A DNA stretch of 64,000 bases from CAZTZL01 sp964537715 (GCA_964537715.1 CAZIAH010000003.1:1-64000); one strand, 5' to 3'; counted from the first letter of the stretch, positions 7,338 through 15,909 are shown. The notes: generated from the sequence alone by a model not told the origin. Translations and numbers: made by a program.

Positions 7338-7646
7338 ATGAAGTTCACAAAAAAATCAAAAGATACAATAAAGCATGAGATAATACAAAGCCTGAAACCT
7401 GAAAAAGAAATCAATAAAATTATTATCTTCGGATCATTTTTGGCATCCAAGAACCCTCATGATATTGATATTGCCATTTTCCAGGACAGTGAAGAATCCT
7501 ATCTCTCGCTCGCAATGAAATACAGAAAATTGACGAGAGAAATTTCCAGAAGAATACCCATTGATATTATTCCCATAAAATCGAATGCTTCGGATAACAG
7601 CTTCCTCTCAGAAATTGAGGCAGGAGAATTAATTTATGAAAGATGA
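7320..7646 (+). CDS. MNT-domain nucleotidyltransferase (antitoxin of MNT/HEPN pair)
   Basis: The protein has 108 residues. Minimal nucleotidyltransferase motifs are present: GSF at 38-40, then HDIDIAIF with D48 and D50, and a third carboxylate D82 in IPIDIIPI. In characterised MntA/HepT pairs such a protein AMPylates and silences the HEPN toxin. The first ~10 residues (MTSKKEMKFT) are encoded by a sequence shared with the hlyIII start region, so the natural N-terminus may have been fused or replaced. The stop overlaps the next ORF by 11 bp. Confidence 0.8.
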   Translation: MTSKKEMKFTKKSKDTIKHEIIQSLKPEKEINKIIIFGSFLASKNPHDIDIAIFQDSEESYLSLAMKYRKLTREISRRIPIDIIPIKSNASDNSFLSEIEAGELIYER

Positions 7647-8025
7647 AACCAAAAAATGGTTGGATTTCGCCAAAGAAAATTTGGACTCGGCTAAAATCCT
7701 ATTCGAAAGCAAATTGTTTAATCCTTGCTTACAAAACATCCAACAAAGCGTTGAAAAATCACTTAAAGCTTTGTTGATCGAGAATTCTATAAAATTAAAA
7801 AAGACTCACAGCATTTCCGAACTTAAAAATATGCTCTCGAATAATGGCATTGATATCGAAATTTCTGATGAAGATTGTGAATTTTTAGATTCAATTTATC
7901 TTCCTTCAAAATATCCTTTAGCTAGTGTCTTGCCTAATTACGAACCTGACCTTGAAATTTGTAACATGGGTATTTCCATTGCCAAAAATGTTTTCAGTCT
8001 TATCAGCAAAACACTTATCAATTAA
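7636..8025 (+). CDS. HEPN-domain protein (partner of the MNT nucleotidyltransferase)
   Basis: The protein has 129 residues. The HEPN fold is indicated by WLDFAKENLDSAKILFES at the start, QQSVEKSLKALLIE (36-49), KKTHSISELKNML (~56-68) and IYLPSKYPLA (87-96). Many HEPN toxins carry a catalytic Rx4-6H RNase motif. I do not see one here, and the family's usual Arg in the (S/T)RYP element is Lys92. It may therefore be an HEPN without RNase activity, or a substrate of the MNT enzyme with altered function. It overlaps the upstream gene by 11 bp. Confidence 0.75.
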   Translation: MKDETKKWLDFAKENLDSAKILFESKLFNPCLQNIQQSVEKSLKALLIENSIKLKKTHSISELKNMLSNNGIDIEISDEDCEFLDSIYLPSKYPLASVLPNYEPDLEICNMGISIAKNVFSLISKTLIN

Positions 8026-8084
8026 AGACAAAGACATTGGACACTTTATCGTTCGCTAAAAACTACGGCTTCTGCGACAAACGA

Positions 8085-8138
8085 GAAAGATAAACCATGA
8101 CCCCTAAAAAAGAAATAAATCCTCATCGGCAGCAAAGT
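8085..8138. repeat. Direct repeat 3: hlyIII leader and first codons (probable parent copy)
   Basis: GAAAGATAAACC, the ATG and ACCCCTAAAAAAGAAATA, then a segment ending CGGCAGCAAAGT, match 6253-6307 with a single indel, and match 7307-7337 over its first half. Because the hlyIII gene continues intact from here, this is the likely parental copy. Confidence 0.6.
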
Positions 8139-8759
8139 CTGGGCGAAGAAATTGCCAACAGTGTCACGCACGGTATCGGTACCGCGTTAAGTGTCGCCGC
8201 GCTTGTTATTCTCGTGGTTTTTGCCAGCCTGTATGGCGACGCATGGCGGATCTTCAGTTTCAGCATCTACGGTACCACGCTCTTCCTCCTGTATCTGGCA
8301 TCGACACTGTATCACAGCTTTACGAATCCGCGTGTGAAACGGTTTTTCAGAATACTGGACCATACCTCCATCTATCTGCTTATCGCCGGAACCTACACGC
8401 CCATCACCCTGGTCTCCATGCGCGGCCCCTGGGGCTGGACACTCTTTGGTCTGATCTGGGCCATGGCGATTGCGGGAATCATTTCAAAAATATTTTTAAT
8501 CGGGAAATTCAGGATTATCTCCGTAGTATTTTATGTTGTGATGGGATGGCTCATCCTCATTGCGATCAAGCCCATGCTGCAGATGGTGCCGAAAGGATTG
8601 ATCGTATGGCTGCTTATCGGTGGTGTCTGCTACACATTCGGATTGATTTTTTATGCGATCAAAAAAATTCCCTATTTTCATTTCATCTGGCATCTTTTTG
8701 TCTTGGGAGGAAGTATCTCCCACTTTTTTGGAATGCTGCTTTATCTAACTGGAAAATAA
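8097..8759 (+). CDS. Hemolysin III family membrane protein (PAQR/TrhA)
   Basis: The protein has 220 residues and seven predicted hydrophobic segments. The family motifs are present: GEEIANSVTHGIGTALS near 16-32, LYLASTLYHSF near 67 (histidine), FRILDHTSIYLLIAGTYTPI near 84-104 and IWHLFVLGGSISHFFGML near 197. In this metal-site family the conserved His/Asp/His residues line a membrane-embedded zinc site. Bacterial members are linked to membrane-lipid homeostasis; the hemolysin name is historical. The start follows the repeated leader described at 8085. Confidence 0.9.
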   Translation: MTPKKEINPHRQQSLGEEIANSVTHGIGTALSVAALVILVVFASLYGDAWRIFSFSIYGTTLFLLYLASTLYHSFTNPRVKRFFRILDHTSIYLLIAGTYTPITLVSMRGPWGWTLFGLIWAMAIAGIISKIFLIGKFRIISVVFYVVMGWLILIAIKPMLQMVPKGLIVWLLIGGVCYTFGLIFYAIKKIPYFHFIWHLFVLGGSISHFFGMLLYLTGK

Positions 8760-8762
8760 AAA

Positions 8763-10076
8763 ATGGAGTCTATTCTGACAATGAAAGCCATCGAATTCTC
8801 AAGCGATTTTTATCCCCTTTTGTTGATTTTCTCAATGGTACTGATGTTCGCATGCAAATCCGTTTCATCCACACCGGATGATTCGACCAGCACCTCCAAA
8901 CGAACCGGTGCATTTTATTCCGGGCATTATCCAAATCTGTTTGTCGAACTGTTGCACAAAGACAAATCGGAAGTCCAGGCCAGAATTGAAACGGCCTGGA
9001 ACCAGTTGTTTTATGGGAACGATCTATCCCAGCGCGTCTATTATCCAGTAAATCCGGACATGGGCTACATTAAAACCACTTCGGACAACGACGTCCGCAG
9101 CGAGGGCATGTCCTACGGAATGATGATCGCCGTGCAGTTAGATAAAAAAGCGGAATTCGACCGGATGTGGAAATGGGCCAAAACAGTTATGCAGCACGCA
9201 TCCGGTTCGCGGCAGGGTTACTTTTCCTGGCGGGTGCGTCCCGACGGCACGGTGATGGACCCGAATCCGGCGCCGGACGGTGAAGAATGGATCGTCATGG
9301 CACTGTTTTTTGCATCTGCGAGATGGGGCAATGGAACCGGGATCTATGATTACAAAAACGAGGCGCTGTCCATTCTGGAGGCCATGCTGAACAAGGCCGA
9401 ACAGTCCGAGGACAACACGACCGTCACCAATATGTTCGACAAATCCGAAAAACAGATCGTCTTCGTGCCTCTGGGCGATGCGTCCCGGTTTACGGATCAC
9501 TCCTACCATCTTCCCCATTTCTATGAACTCTGGGCACGCTGGTCCGGGAATCAATTCTGGACCGATGCGGCAGCCGTGAGCCGTCAATTTCTGAAAAAAA
9601 CGGCAAACCCGAAAACGGGTCTGTTTCCCGATTACGCCGGTTTTGACGGATCGCCCGTGAATCTGTTTTGGACCGGACGGCACAATGATTTTCGTTTCGA
9701 TGCCTGGCGAGTGGGCATGAATATCGCGGTAGATCATCTCTGGTTTGCCACAGACGATTGGGCAGTAGTGCAAAACAACCGGATGCTCGATTTCTTTTAC
9801 AAAGAGGGATTGAAAACATATGGCAATCAGTACACACTGGACGGAAAAAGACTCTCGGACGATCACAGCCCGGGACTGACCGCGATGAATGCCGTGGCCG
9901 CGCTCGCTTCCACGAATGAAAATCGGGTGGACTTTGTCCGGGAATTATGGAAAATCCCGATCCCCAACGGCATCTACCGGTATTACGACGGCATGCTCTA
10001 CATGCTGGGACTTTTGCAAGTGAGCGGCAATTTCAGAATTTACGAACCGCCGAATACTCCGGTCCCCGCACACTAG
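8763..10076 (+). CDS. GH8 reducing-end xylose-releasing exo-oligoxylanase, lipoprotein
   Basis: The product has up to 437 residues; an alternative ATG lies at 8781. A hydrophobic stretch ends in a lipobox, VLMFAC, at ~31-36, so the mature enzyme is probably lipid-anchored. The GH8 Rex signature is strong: RSEGMSYGMM with E114 as the probable general acid, DGEEWIVMALFFA near 175, and RFDAWRVG with D313 as the probable base. The family removes xylose from the reducing end of xylo-oligosaccharides. It directly precedes a GH115 alpha-glucuronidase gene, so the two probably act together on glucuronoxylan fragments in the periplasm or at the outer membrane. Confidence 0.9.
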   Translation: MESILTMKAIEFSSDFYPLLLIFSMVLMFACKSVSSTPDDSTSTSKRTGAFYSGHYPNLFVELLHKDKSEVQARIETAWNQLFYGNDLSQRVYYPVNPDMGYIKTTSDNDVRSEGMSYGMMIAVQLDKKAEFDRMWKWAKTVMQHASGSRQGYFSWRVRPDGTVMDPNPAPDGEEWIVMALFFASARWGNGTGIYDYKNEALSILEAMLNKAEQSEDNTTVTNMFDKSEKQIVFVPLGDASRFTDHSYHLPHFYELWARWSGNQFWTDAAAVSRQFLKKTANPKTGLFPDYAGFDGSPVNLFWTGRHNDFRFDAWRVGMNIAVDHLWFATDDWAVVQNNRMLDFFYKEGLKTYGNQYTLDGKRLSDDHSPGLTAMNAVAALASTNENRVDFVRELWKIPIPNGIYRYYDGMLYMLGLLQVSGNFRIYEPPNTPVPAH

Positions 10077-10101
10077 AATGATAAATAAACAGGAGAAAAA
10101 A

Positions 10102-13089
10102 ATGAACCGTATTAAAATGATCCAAACAGTCACCTCTGATAATCCATTCAGGATTTCCCCCAAAAAAGTGGACCATTTGTTCCGGATGATTCCGATTCGC
10201 TTGACGCCTTTGTTTCTCTTTATAATTTTCTCCATGACACAAAGTGTTTACGGATTGGATAAATCATCCTACATTACCACGAAAAAAATCAAGGGATGCT
10301 TTCCGCTTTTCGTATCCGGGAAATCCGCTCCTCTGATGATCAGTTCGGAGGATTATCTAGGCGTCCTCCGGGCGGCAAATGATTTAAAGACGGACATCAA
10401 ACATGTGACAAACAAAGAGACAAAACTCTATACGGATACGATCCCGAAAGCAAAACAAGCCGTTCTGATCGGCACACTGGGGAAAAGTCCGTTGATCGAT
10501 CAACTGGTCAAATCGCGTCAGATTCAAGTCGAAGACATACAGGGAAAATGGGAAACGTTTCTGATCCAAAAAGTGGACAAACCGTTTAAGAACATCAAAC
10601 AGGCTCTGGTCATTGCCGGCAGTGATAAACGGGGAACGATTTACGGAATCTACGACCTCTCTGAAAAAATCGGCGTCTCTCCCTGGTATTGGTGGGCGGA
10701 CGTACCGCCAAAACGAAAAAATGCATTGTACGTTCTGCCCGGACGTCACACACAGGGCGAGCCCGCCGTGAAATACCGCGGCATTTTTCTGAACGACGAA
10801 GAGCCGGCTCTGGGCCGCTGGGCCGTGGATACATTCGGCGGATTCAATTCGAAATTCTATGCAAAAGTATTCGTGTTGATGCTGCGTCTGAAAGCCAACT
10901 ACCTCTGGCCGGCCATGTGGTGGGCCAGTTTCAACAGCGACGACCCACTCAATCCCAAACTCGCCGATGAAATGGGCATCGTAATGGGTACCTCGCATCA
11001 CGAGCCGATGCTGCGGTCCCAGCAGGAATGGAAACGTGAAGGATCGGGTGCATGGAACTACGAAACGAACGGGGCAACGCTTCGTGAATTCTGGAGGCAG
11101 GGTATCCGAAACATGGATTCTCACGAGAGCATCATCACACTCGCAATGCGCGGCGATGGCGATGTAGCCATGTCCGAAAAGACCAATATCGCTCTGCTCG
11201 AACGGATCGTGGCCGACCAGCGCAAAATCATTTCGGAAGTCACGGGAAAAGATGTCACCACCATTCCACAGCTCTGGGCATTGTACAAAGAAGTTCAGGA
11301 TTACTACGACAAAGGCATGACTGTTCCCGATGACGTGACACTGCTTTTATGCGATGACAACTGGGGAAATGTGCGCAGACTTCCTAAACCGGATGCTCCT
11401 CCCCGATCCGGCGGGTACGGCATGTACTACCATTTCGATTTTGTGGGCGGACCGAGAAGCTATAAATGGGTGAACACCAACCCCATTCCCAAAGTGTGGG
11501 AACAGATGCATCTGTGTTACCAATATGGTGTGGATCGCATCTGGATTGTGAATGTAGGAGATCTGAAACCCATGGAATTTCCGATTTCTTTTTTCCTGGA
11601 TTACGCCTGGAATCCGGATCAGTGGCCAGCCGAACGTCTGTCCGACTATACGCGCCTGTGGGCAGAAGAGCAGTTCGGTCCAGAACACGCGGCGAACATT
11701 GCAGATATTCTGACAAAATACACCAAATACAACGGCCGTCGAAAACCGGAATTGCTCGAACCGGATACCTACAGTCTGATCCATTACCGGGAAGCCGAAA
11801 CCGTGGTTACCGACTACAACGCATTGCTGAGAAAAGCCGAAGAAATTTACGGAATGCTGCCGCCCGAATATCAGGATGCTTATTATCAACTGGTACTTCA
11901 CCCGGTACAGGCCTGTGCGAATTTGAATGATCTCTATGTGACCGTGGCGAAAAATCGACTGTACGCCAAACAGGGCCGAGCCATCACGAATGATCTGGCC
12001 AATCGGACCGAAACATTGTTTCAGAGAGATGCCGAAATCTCCCATTATTACAACAAAATTTTATCCGGTGGAAAATGGAACCACATGATGGACCAGACCC
12101 ACATCGGATACACCTACTGGAACCAGCCGGAAAAGAATACCATGCCCGAAGTCGAACAAATCGAGCTCCCGGAATCCACGGAACTGGGCGTGTCCATCGA
12201 AGGCTCTGAAAACTGGTGGCCCTTGGAACAGAGCGAGGCTGCCTTACCCGAATTCGATCCATATAACCGACAATCTTATTATATCGACATTTTCAACCGG
12301 GGGGAAAAATCCTTTGAATTTTCAGTTAAATCCGGTGAGCCCTGGTTGATTGTTACACCGGATGCGGGACAGGTCGAAAAAGAAGTTCGGGTTTGGGTTC
12401 GTATCGATTGGCCGAATGCACCGAAAGGTATCCACCGGGTTCCCATTTCAATCTCCGGACCGAATGAAACCACCGTACAGGTTATGGCGGTTGTCCGCAA
12501 TCCCGAATCCCCGAAACCGGATAAAGTTATTGGATTTGTGGAGAGCAACGGATACGTTTCCATGGAAGCCGAACACTGTACAAAATCCGTGAATTCGGAA
12601 ACTGTCCGATGGCTGTCTATCCCAAATCTGGGACGAACACTTTCCGGGATGACGCCGGTCCCGGTCACCGCCGAAAGCCAGCAGCCGGGAGGAAACGATC
12701 CCAGTCTGGAATACCGCATACACTTTTTCGACAGCGGAGAGGTTAAGGTTCACGCCTATTTCTCTCCCACGCAGAATTTCCTGGACACACAGGGACTGCG
12801 TTACGGAATCTCGTTTGACAATGAACCCGTGCAGATTGTCAACATCAATATCAACGATACCATCCCGGACTGGAAATACCCACAGGTCTGGAACGAAGCT
12901 GTAAGCAACAACATCAAAATCATGGTTTCCAAACATGTCATCAAAAAACCCGGAGATCATGTCCTGAAATTCTGGATGGTCGATGCGGGATTGGTTCTCC
13001 AGAAAATCGTCGTGGATGCCGGCGGCCTCAAACCCAGCTATCTCGGCCCGCCGGAAAGTTATTGCGGGCTGGAAAAAGTAAATTTCTAG
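10102..13089 (+). CDS. GH115 xylan alpha-1,2-glucuronidase
   Basis: The start is chosen at 10102 because AGGAGA (10091-10096) is suitably spaced; an in-frame ATG at 10078 lies 1 nt after the previous stop. The product has 995 residues. A signal segment (~hydrophobic LFLFIIFSMTQSVYG) follows an unusually long charged leader. GH115 landmarks include KYRGIFLNDEEPALGRWAV, LKANYLWPAMWW, GTSHHEPMLRSQQEW and the C-terminal beta domain with MEAEH. The family hydrolyses (4-O-methyl-)glucuronic acid side chains of xylan, including internal ones, complementing the GH8 enzyme upstream. No T9SS tail is present, so it is probably periplasmic. Confidence 0.92.
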   Translation: MNRIKMIQTVTSDNPFRISPKKVDHLFRMIPIRLTPLFLFIIFSMTQSVYGLDKSSYITTKKIKGCFPLFVSGKSAPLMISSEDYLGVLRAANDLKTDIKHVTNKETKLYTDTIPKAKQAVLIGTLGKSPLIDQLVKSRQIQVEDIQGKWETFLIQKVDKPFKNIKQALVIAGSDKRGTIYGIYDLSEKIGVSPWYWWADVPPKRKNALYVLPGRHTQGEPAVKYRGIFLNDEEPALGRWAVDTFGGFNSKFYAKVFVLMLRLKANYLWPAMWWASFNSDDPLNPKLADEMGIVMGTSHHEPMLRSQQEWKREGSGAWNYETNGATLREFWRQGIRNMDSHESIITLAMRGDGDVAMSEKTNIALLERIVADQRKIISEVTGKDVTTIPQLWALYKEVQDYYDKGMTVPDDVTLLLCDDNWGNVRRLPKPDAPPRSGGYGMYYHFDFVGGPRSYKWVNTNPIPKVWEQMHLCYQYGVDRIWIVNVGDLKPMEFPISFFLDYAWNPDQWPAERLSDYTRLWAEEQFGPEHAANIADILTKYTKYNGRRKPELLEPDTYSLIHYREAETVVTDYNALLRKAEEIYGMLPPEYQDAYYQLVLHPVQACANLNDLYVTVAKNRLYAKQGRAITNDLANRTETLFQRDAEISHYYNKILSGGKWNHMMDQTHIGYTYWNQPEKNTMPEVEQIELPESTELGVSIEGSENWWPLEQSEAALPEFDPYNRQSYYIDIFNRGEKSFEFSVKSGEPWLIVTPDAGQVEKEVRVWVRIDWPNAPKGIHRVPISISGPNETTVQVMAVVRNPESPKPDKVIGFVESNGYVSMEAEHCTKSVNSETVRWLSIPNLGRTLSGMTPVPVTAESQQPGGNDPSLEYRIHFFDSGEVKVHAYFSPTQNFLDTQGLRYGISFDNEPVQIVNININDTIPDWKYPQVWNEAVSNNIKIMVSKHVIKKPGDHVLKFWMVDAGLVLQKIVVDAGGLKPSYLGPPESYCGLEKVNF

Positions 13090-13101
13090 ATTGTTCAATA
13101 A

Positions 13102-13180
13102 TAGCCAATTTCTTTGCCCAATATTGGAAAAATGATTCGTTTTGGCTACATTTGGAAAACTGTAGTACAATATTAGGCAA
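13102..13180. other. Nested inverted repeats downstream of the GH115 gene
   Basis: TAGCCAA (13102-13108) pairs with TTGGCTA (13142-13148), and TTGCCCAATATT (13114-13125) pairs with AATATTAGGCAA (13169-13180, one mismatch). The arms interleave, so both cannot form at once. The rest of the 275-bp gap (13090-13364) is AT-rich with no convincing gene; a ribosome-site-like GGAGG at about 13187 leads only to a nine-codon frame. Confidence 0.4.
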
Positions 13181-13364
13181 TAAATTGGAGGTACTTTGGT
13201 AGATAATATTATGATAGGCTAATAAATCACTGATACTTATTGGAATAACTATTCAGTATTTGCATTAGTGCAGGAATTTATTGTTTCAAATCGAGCAGAG
13301 TGTATCAATGGTGCATTGCTGATTATTTAAGAAAAGAAGATATATATAAAGTTAGGAGGAAATC

Positions 13365-14036
13365 ATGAAAAGATCATTCTTAACTACAGCTTTTATTATT
13401 TTAATAATTGCATTGGTTACGGTAAATGTGCTGGGTCAAGGTAACAAAAAAAACAGTTCAAAGATTAAATGGGTCGATATTAAAAAAGTCTGCATTGAAT
13501 ATGAAGTTACTGGCATGGGGAAAGGGACGCAAAAGGTTTATATTGGAGATTGGGGCAACGAGCATCTCACAATCTTAGATGTCGTAATGGAAATGGGCCC
13601 CATGAAGCAGAGAACGCACACCGCTACTTATCTGAAGGGTGACAAGATCTATACCATCGATCTTGAGACTAACAAAGGAATAGTGACAGAAAATCCAATG
13701 AGGAGTGCCACGAACGAAAAACAGACAAAACAGGTCGGTGAAGAATTTCTGAAAAAATACGGTAAAGAAGTGGGCACCGAAGAGTTCTTAGGCAAAACAT
13801 GCCGTGTTTTTGAAATGCCAGATCTTGGTACGAAAACCTTGGTTTGGAAAAACATCACTTTGAAATCTGTGACTGGTATGGACCCTGTGAACCAAATTAT
13901 GGCTGCGGTTAAGATAATTCTTGATTTTGATGAGAAGATTTTTAATCTCCCCACAAATATAAAATTTAAAGATCAACAGAATTTAAAAGACCAACCGAAT
14001 TTAGAAGATATAATGAAGAAGATAAAGGGTCAATAA
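13365..14036 (+). CDS. Secreted protein of unknown function
   Basis: The product has 223 residues with a clear signal peptide (MKRSFLTT, hydrophobic core, VLGQG) and a good ribosome site (AGGAGGA, ~13353). The mature part is beta-rich, with KVCIEYEVTGMGKGTQKVYI, YLKGDKIYTIDLETNKG and EEFLGKTCRVFEMPDLGTKT. This resembles the general layout of DUF4412-type periplasmic proteins, in which an outer-membrane-lipoprotein-like sheet is followed by a cysteine-bearing strand, but I cannot assign a family firmly. The C-terminal tail repeats FKDQQNLKDQPNLED, a charged low-complexity segment. It is flanked by hairpin-rich spacers and appears monocistronic. Confidence 0.7.
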   Translation: MKRSFLTTAFIILIIALVTVNVLGQGNKKNSSKIKWVDIKKVCIEYEVTGMGKGTQKVYIGDWGNEHLTILDVVMEMGPMKQRTHTATYLKGDKIYTIDLETNKGIVTENPMRSATNEKQTKQVGEEFLKKYGKEVGTEEFLGKTCRVFEMPDLGTKTLVWKNITLKSVTGMDPVNQIMAAVKIILDFDEKIFNLPTNIKFKDQQNLKDQPNLEDIMKKIKGQ

Positions 14037-14093
14037 TAAATATAGGCATTTTGATTTATTTTAAAAAAATTGCCTAACACATAAGTTTGTAGC

Positions 14094-14176
14094 GGATCGC
14101 TAAAGCGATCCACTAAATTCCTCGTGGACGAGGAATTCTAAAATGTAACTTTCGGGACGCGAGCTCTTGGCTCGCG
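14094..14176. repeat. Cluster of three consecutive hairpins
   Basis: Three perfect hairpins follow each other: GGATCGC-TAAA-GCGATCC (14094-14111), AATTCCTCGT-GG-ACGAGGAATT (14116-14137) and CGCGAGC-TCTTG-GCTCGCG (14158-14176). They are GC-rich islands in an AT-rich spacer (14037-14316). GCCTAAC (14072-14078) and GTTAGCC (14193-14199) enclose them as near-inverted ends. The block resembles a mobile, non-coding repeat unit and may also end transcription of the upstream gene. Confidence 0.5.
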
Positions 14177-14316
14177 ACACGCTGAAACAGTTGTTAGCCA
14201 AATATTGACGATATTTTAATAGGCGAAGTGTTGAATACCTTACCTTTATAGCATTTTTTAAGTTTGCGCTTAATACTGTTTAATAAACCACTTTTCCCAA
14301 CAAACGAATTTTTGAC

Positions 14317-14889
14317 ATGCAAAAAGAATTGATCAATCAATTGAAAGCCGAAGATGAAAATGCGTTCAAAACATTGGTTGAATCGTACAAAGACAAAGTA
14401 TTGAACATATGCTATCATTATCTACATAATCGATTGGACGCTGAAGATTTGGCACAGGAAGTATTTATTGAAGTACACCGATCTATCGGTCATTTTAAGG
14501 AAGAGTCCCAGCTTTCGACCTGGATCTATCGTATTGCTGTGAACAAATCGCTGGACTTGATCCGGAAGAAAAAACGAAAAAAGCGATTTGCACATGTGTT
14601 GAGTTATTTCGGCGCCACGGATGATGAAAAGGAATTACAATTGCCTGCTCCTGGCAATCCGGAAACCAACTTCGAACAAAAAGAACGCATTCAAATACTA
14701 AATGCCGCAATGGACCGATTACCGGAAAGTCAAAAAACAGCCATTACCTTAAGTAAATACGAGGGCCTGTCCAACAAAGAAATTGCTGTGATCATGAACA
14801 TCTCAACATCGGCTGTGGAAGCGTTGAGCTATCGGGCGAAAAAAAATCTGTATAAACAATTGCACAATTATTTTGAAGATTTTTATTAA
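14317..14889 (+). CDS. ECF-type RNA polymerase sigma factor
   Basis: The protein has 190 residues. Region 2 spans ~10-80 with YLHNRLDAEDLAQEVFIEVH and STWIYRIAVNKSLDLIRKKK. Region 4 spans ~125-180 with MDRLPESQKTAITLSKYEGL, a helix-turn-helix and AVEALSYRAKKNL. Region 3 is absent, as expected for ECF (sigma-E-like) factors. The next gene encodes a small single-pass membrane protein, the usual place of the anti-sigma factor, and then a membrane-tethered Spy-like protein, suggesting control of an envelope-stress or metal regulon. The promoter could not be identified by eye. Confidence 0.9.
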   Translation: MQKELINQLKAEDENAFKTLVESYKDKVLNICYHYLHNRLDAEDLAQEVFIEVHRSIGHFKEESQLSTWIYRIAVNKSLDLIRKKKRKKRFAHVLSYFGATDDEKELQLPAPGNPETNFEQKERIQILNAAMDRLPESQKTAITLSKYEGLSNKEIAVIMNISTSAVEALSYRAKKNLYKQLHNYFEDFY

Positions 14890-14940
14890 ACAAGCGCAAG
14901 ATTTTCAAATAAAAAACGTCAAACTTTTTGAGGACAAACC

Positions 14941-15285
14941 ATGAATAGAGAAAACAAAATAAAGCAGGAAATAGAAAAAACGCTGAATTGCCTGGATCAA
15001 ATCGAACCACTCAAGGCTGATGCCTTTTTCTATTCCCGTTTAAAAGCACGCATGGACAGCGAAGCAAGCAAGGAACGGAAATTCCTGAACTTACATTTCG
15101 GCTGGAAAGTTCTGGCATCGGCGCTGATTATCATTATTGTTGCGGCCAACATTTATACCGTTTCCATCTTTCTCAAAACAAAAGACAACGCAGAAGCGGA
15201 CAGACAAGAACTGATCCATCTGTTTGCAACCGAACTGACATTGGATTCCAGTCAGTACAATCCAACGTTGGCACTTAATGAATAG
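14941..15285 (+). CDS. Small single-pass membrane protein, probable anti-sigma factor
   Basis: The protein has 114 residues. The cytoplasmic N-terminus (~1-55) is helical and charged, with LKADAFFYSRLKARMDSE. One transmembrane segment follows (~58-78, LASALIIIIVAANIYTVSIF), then a short ~35-residue outer tail. There is no zinc-binding HxxxCxxC motif, so it is not a ZAS-type anti-sigma. Assignment rests on topology and on its position directly after the ECF sigma gene and before the Spy-like gene (9 bp). Confidence 0.6.
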   Translation: MNRENKIKQEIEKTLNCLDQIEPLKADAFFYSRLKARMDSEASKERKFLNLHFGWKVLASALIIIIVAANIYTVSIFLKTKDNAEADRQELIHLFATELTLDSSQYNPTLALNE

Positions 15286-15294
15286 GAAATAGAT

Positions 15295-15849
15295 ATGGAT
15301 ATTTTTACCCAAAAAAGAGTTGCTCTCTGGACAATTATCCTGCTGATTGTGTTGAACCTCTCAACTTTGGCCATCATATGGACGGGTCATAAAAGACAAA
15401 GTGGACCACCACCTCAAAAAAATATTCCGCCTTCGAAACGTACTTTGGAATTATTGCAGCAGGAGCTCGGTTTTTCAGATGAGCAGATTCAGAAATACGA
15501 CCAACTGAGACGAGAGCATGCTCAGCAAACACAGCATCTGATCCATGATCTCCGCAGGTTAAAAATGCAGATGATGAATGAGATTCTGACGGATCATCCG
15601 GACTCAATAACAGTGGCAGAAACAGCTGCCCTAATCGGCAATAAGCAAGCCGAAATTGAAAAATTGACCTTTGAACATTTTTTAGATTTAAAAAAATTAT
15701 GCGGTGAAAATCAGGTAAAAAAATTACAGGTATTGGTAGATGCGTTTTTTCAGAAAAATCCACCGCCAGAACAGGAAATGCAAGCCAGACAGTTCAGACC
15801 GGGTAAACCGATGAGACCACCGCCGGGGCTTCCTGAAAACCCGAATTGA
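15295..15849 (+). CDS. Membrane-tethered Spy/CpxP-like periplasmic protein (heavy-metal-sensor type)
   Basis: The protein has 184 residues. An N-terminal anchor (~9-30, LWTIILLIVLNLSTLAIIW) leads to a long helical periplasmic domain (~45-155) with LQQELGFSDEQIQKYDQLRR and EKLTFEHFLDLKKLCGENQV, the LTxxQ-like layout of the Spy/CpxP/CnrX family. The C-terminus is proline-rich. In CnrX-type systems such a sensor controls an anti-sigma/ECF sigma pair. Here the order sigma, small membrane protein, Spy-like sensor supports an analogous circuit. A strong terminator follows. Confidence 0.75.
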   Translation: MDIFTQKRVALWTIILLIVLNLSTLAIIWTGHKRQSGPPPQKNIPPSKRTLELLQQELGFSDEQIQKYDQLRREHAQQTQHLIHDLRRLKMQMMNEILTDHPDSITVAETAALIGNKQAEIEKLTFEHFLDLKKLCGENQVKKLQVLVDAFFQKNPPPEQEMQARQFRPGKPMRPPPGLPENPN

Positions 15850-15872
15850 AGATAGTGATTTTTCCATGAATC

Positions 15873-15909
15873 AAAAACCCTTTTCCGAACCATCGCGAAA
15901 GGGTTTTTT
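15873..15909 (+). terminator. Rho-independent terminator after the ECF sigma operon
   Basis: AAAAACCCTTTT pairs with AAAGGGTTTTTT around a 12-nt loop, giving a stem followed by a T run. It lies 23 bp after the stop of the Spy-like gene and separates that operon from the gene at 16040. Confidence 0.8.

Noticed and set aside
11347..12045. 232-codon minus-strand frame inside the GH115 gene
   Set aside because: It is a shadow of a well-supported enzyme on the opposite strand, with no independent support.
14072..14199. Integron attC site
   Set aside because: GCCTAAC fits the attC outer box, but the other end GTTAGCC does not fit GTTRRRY, the interior is three separate hairpins, and no integrase is present.
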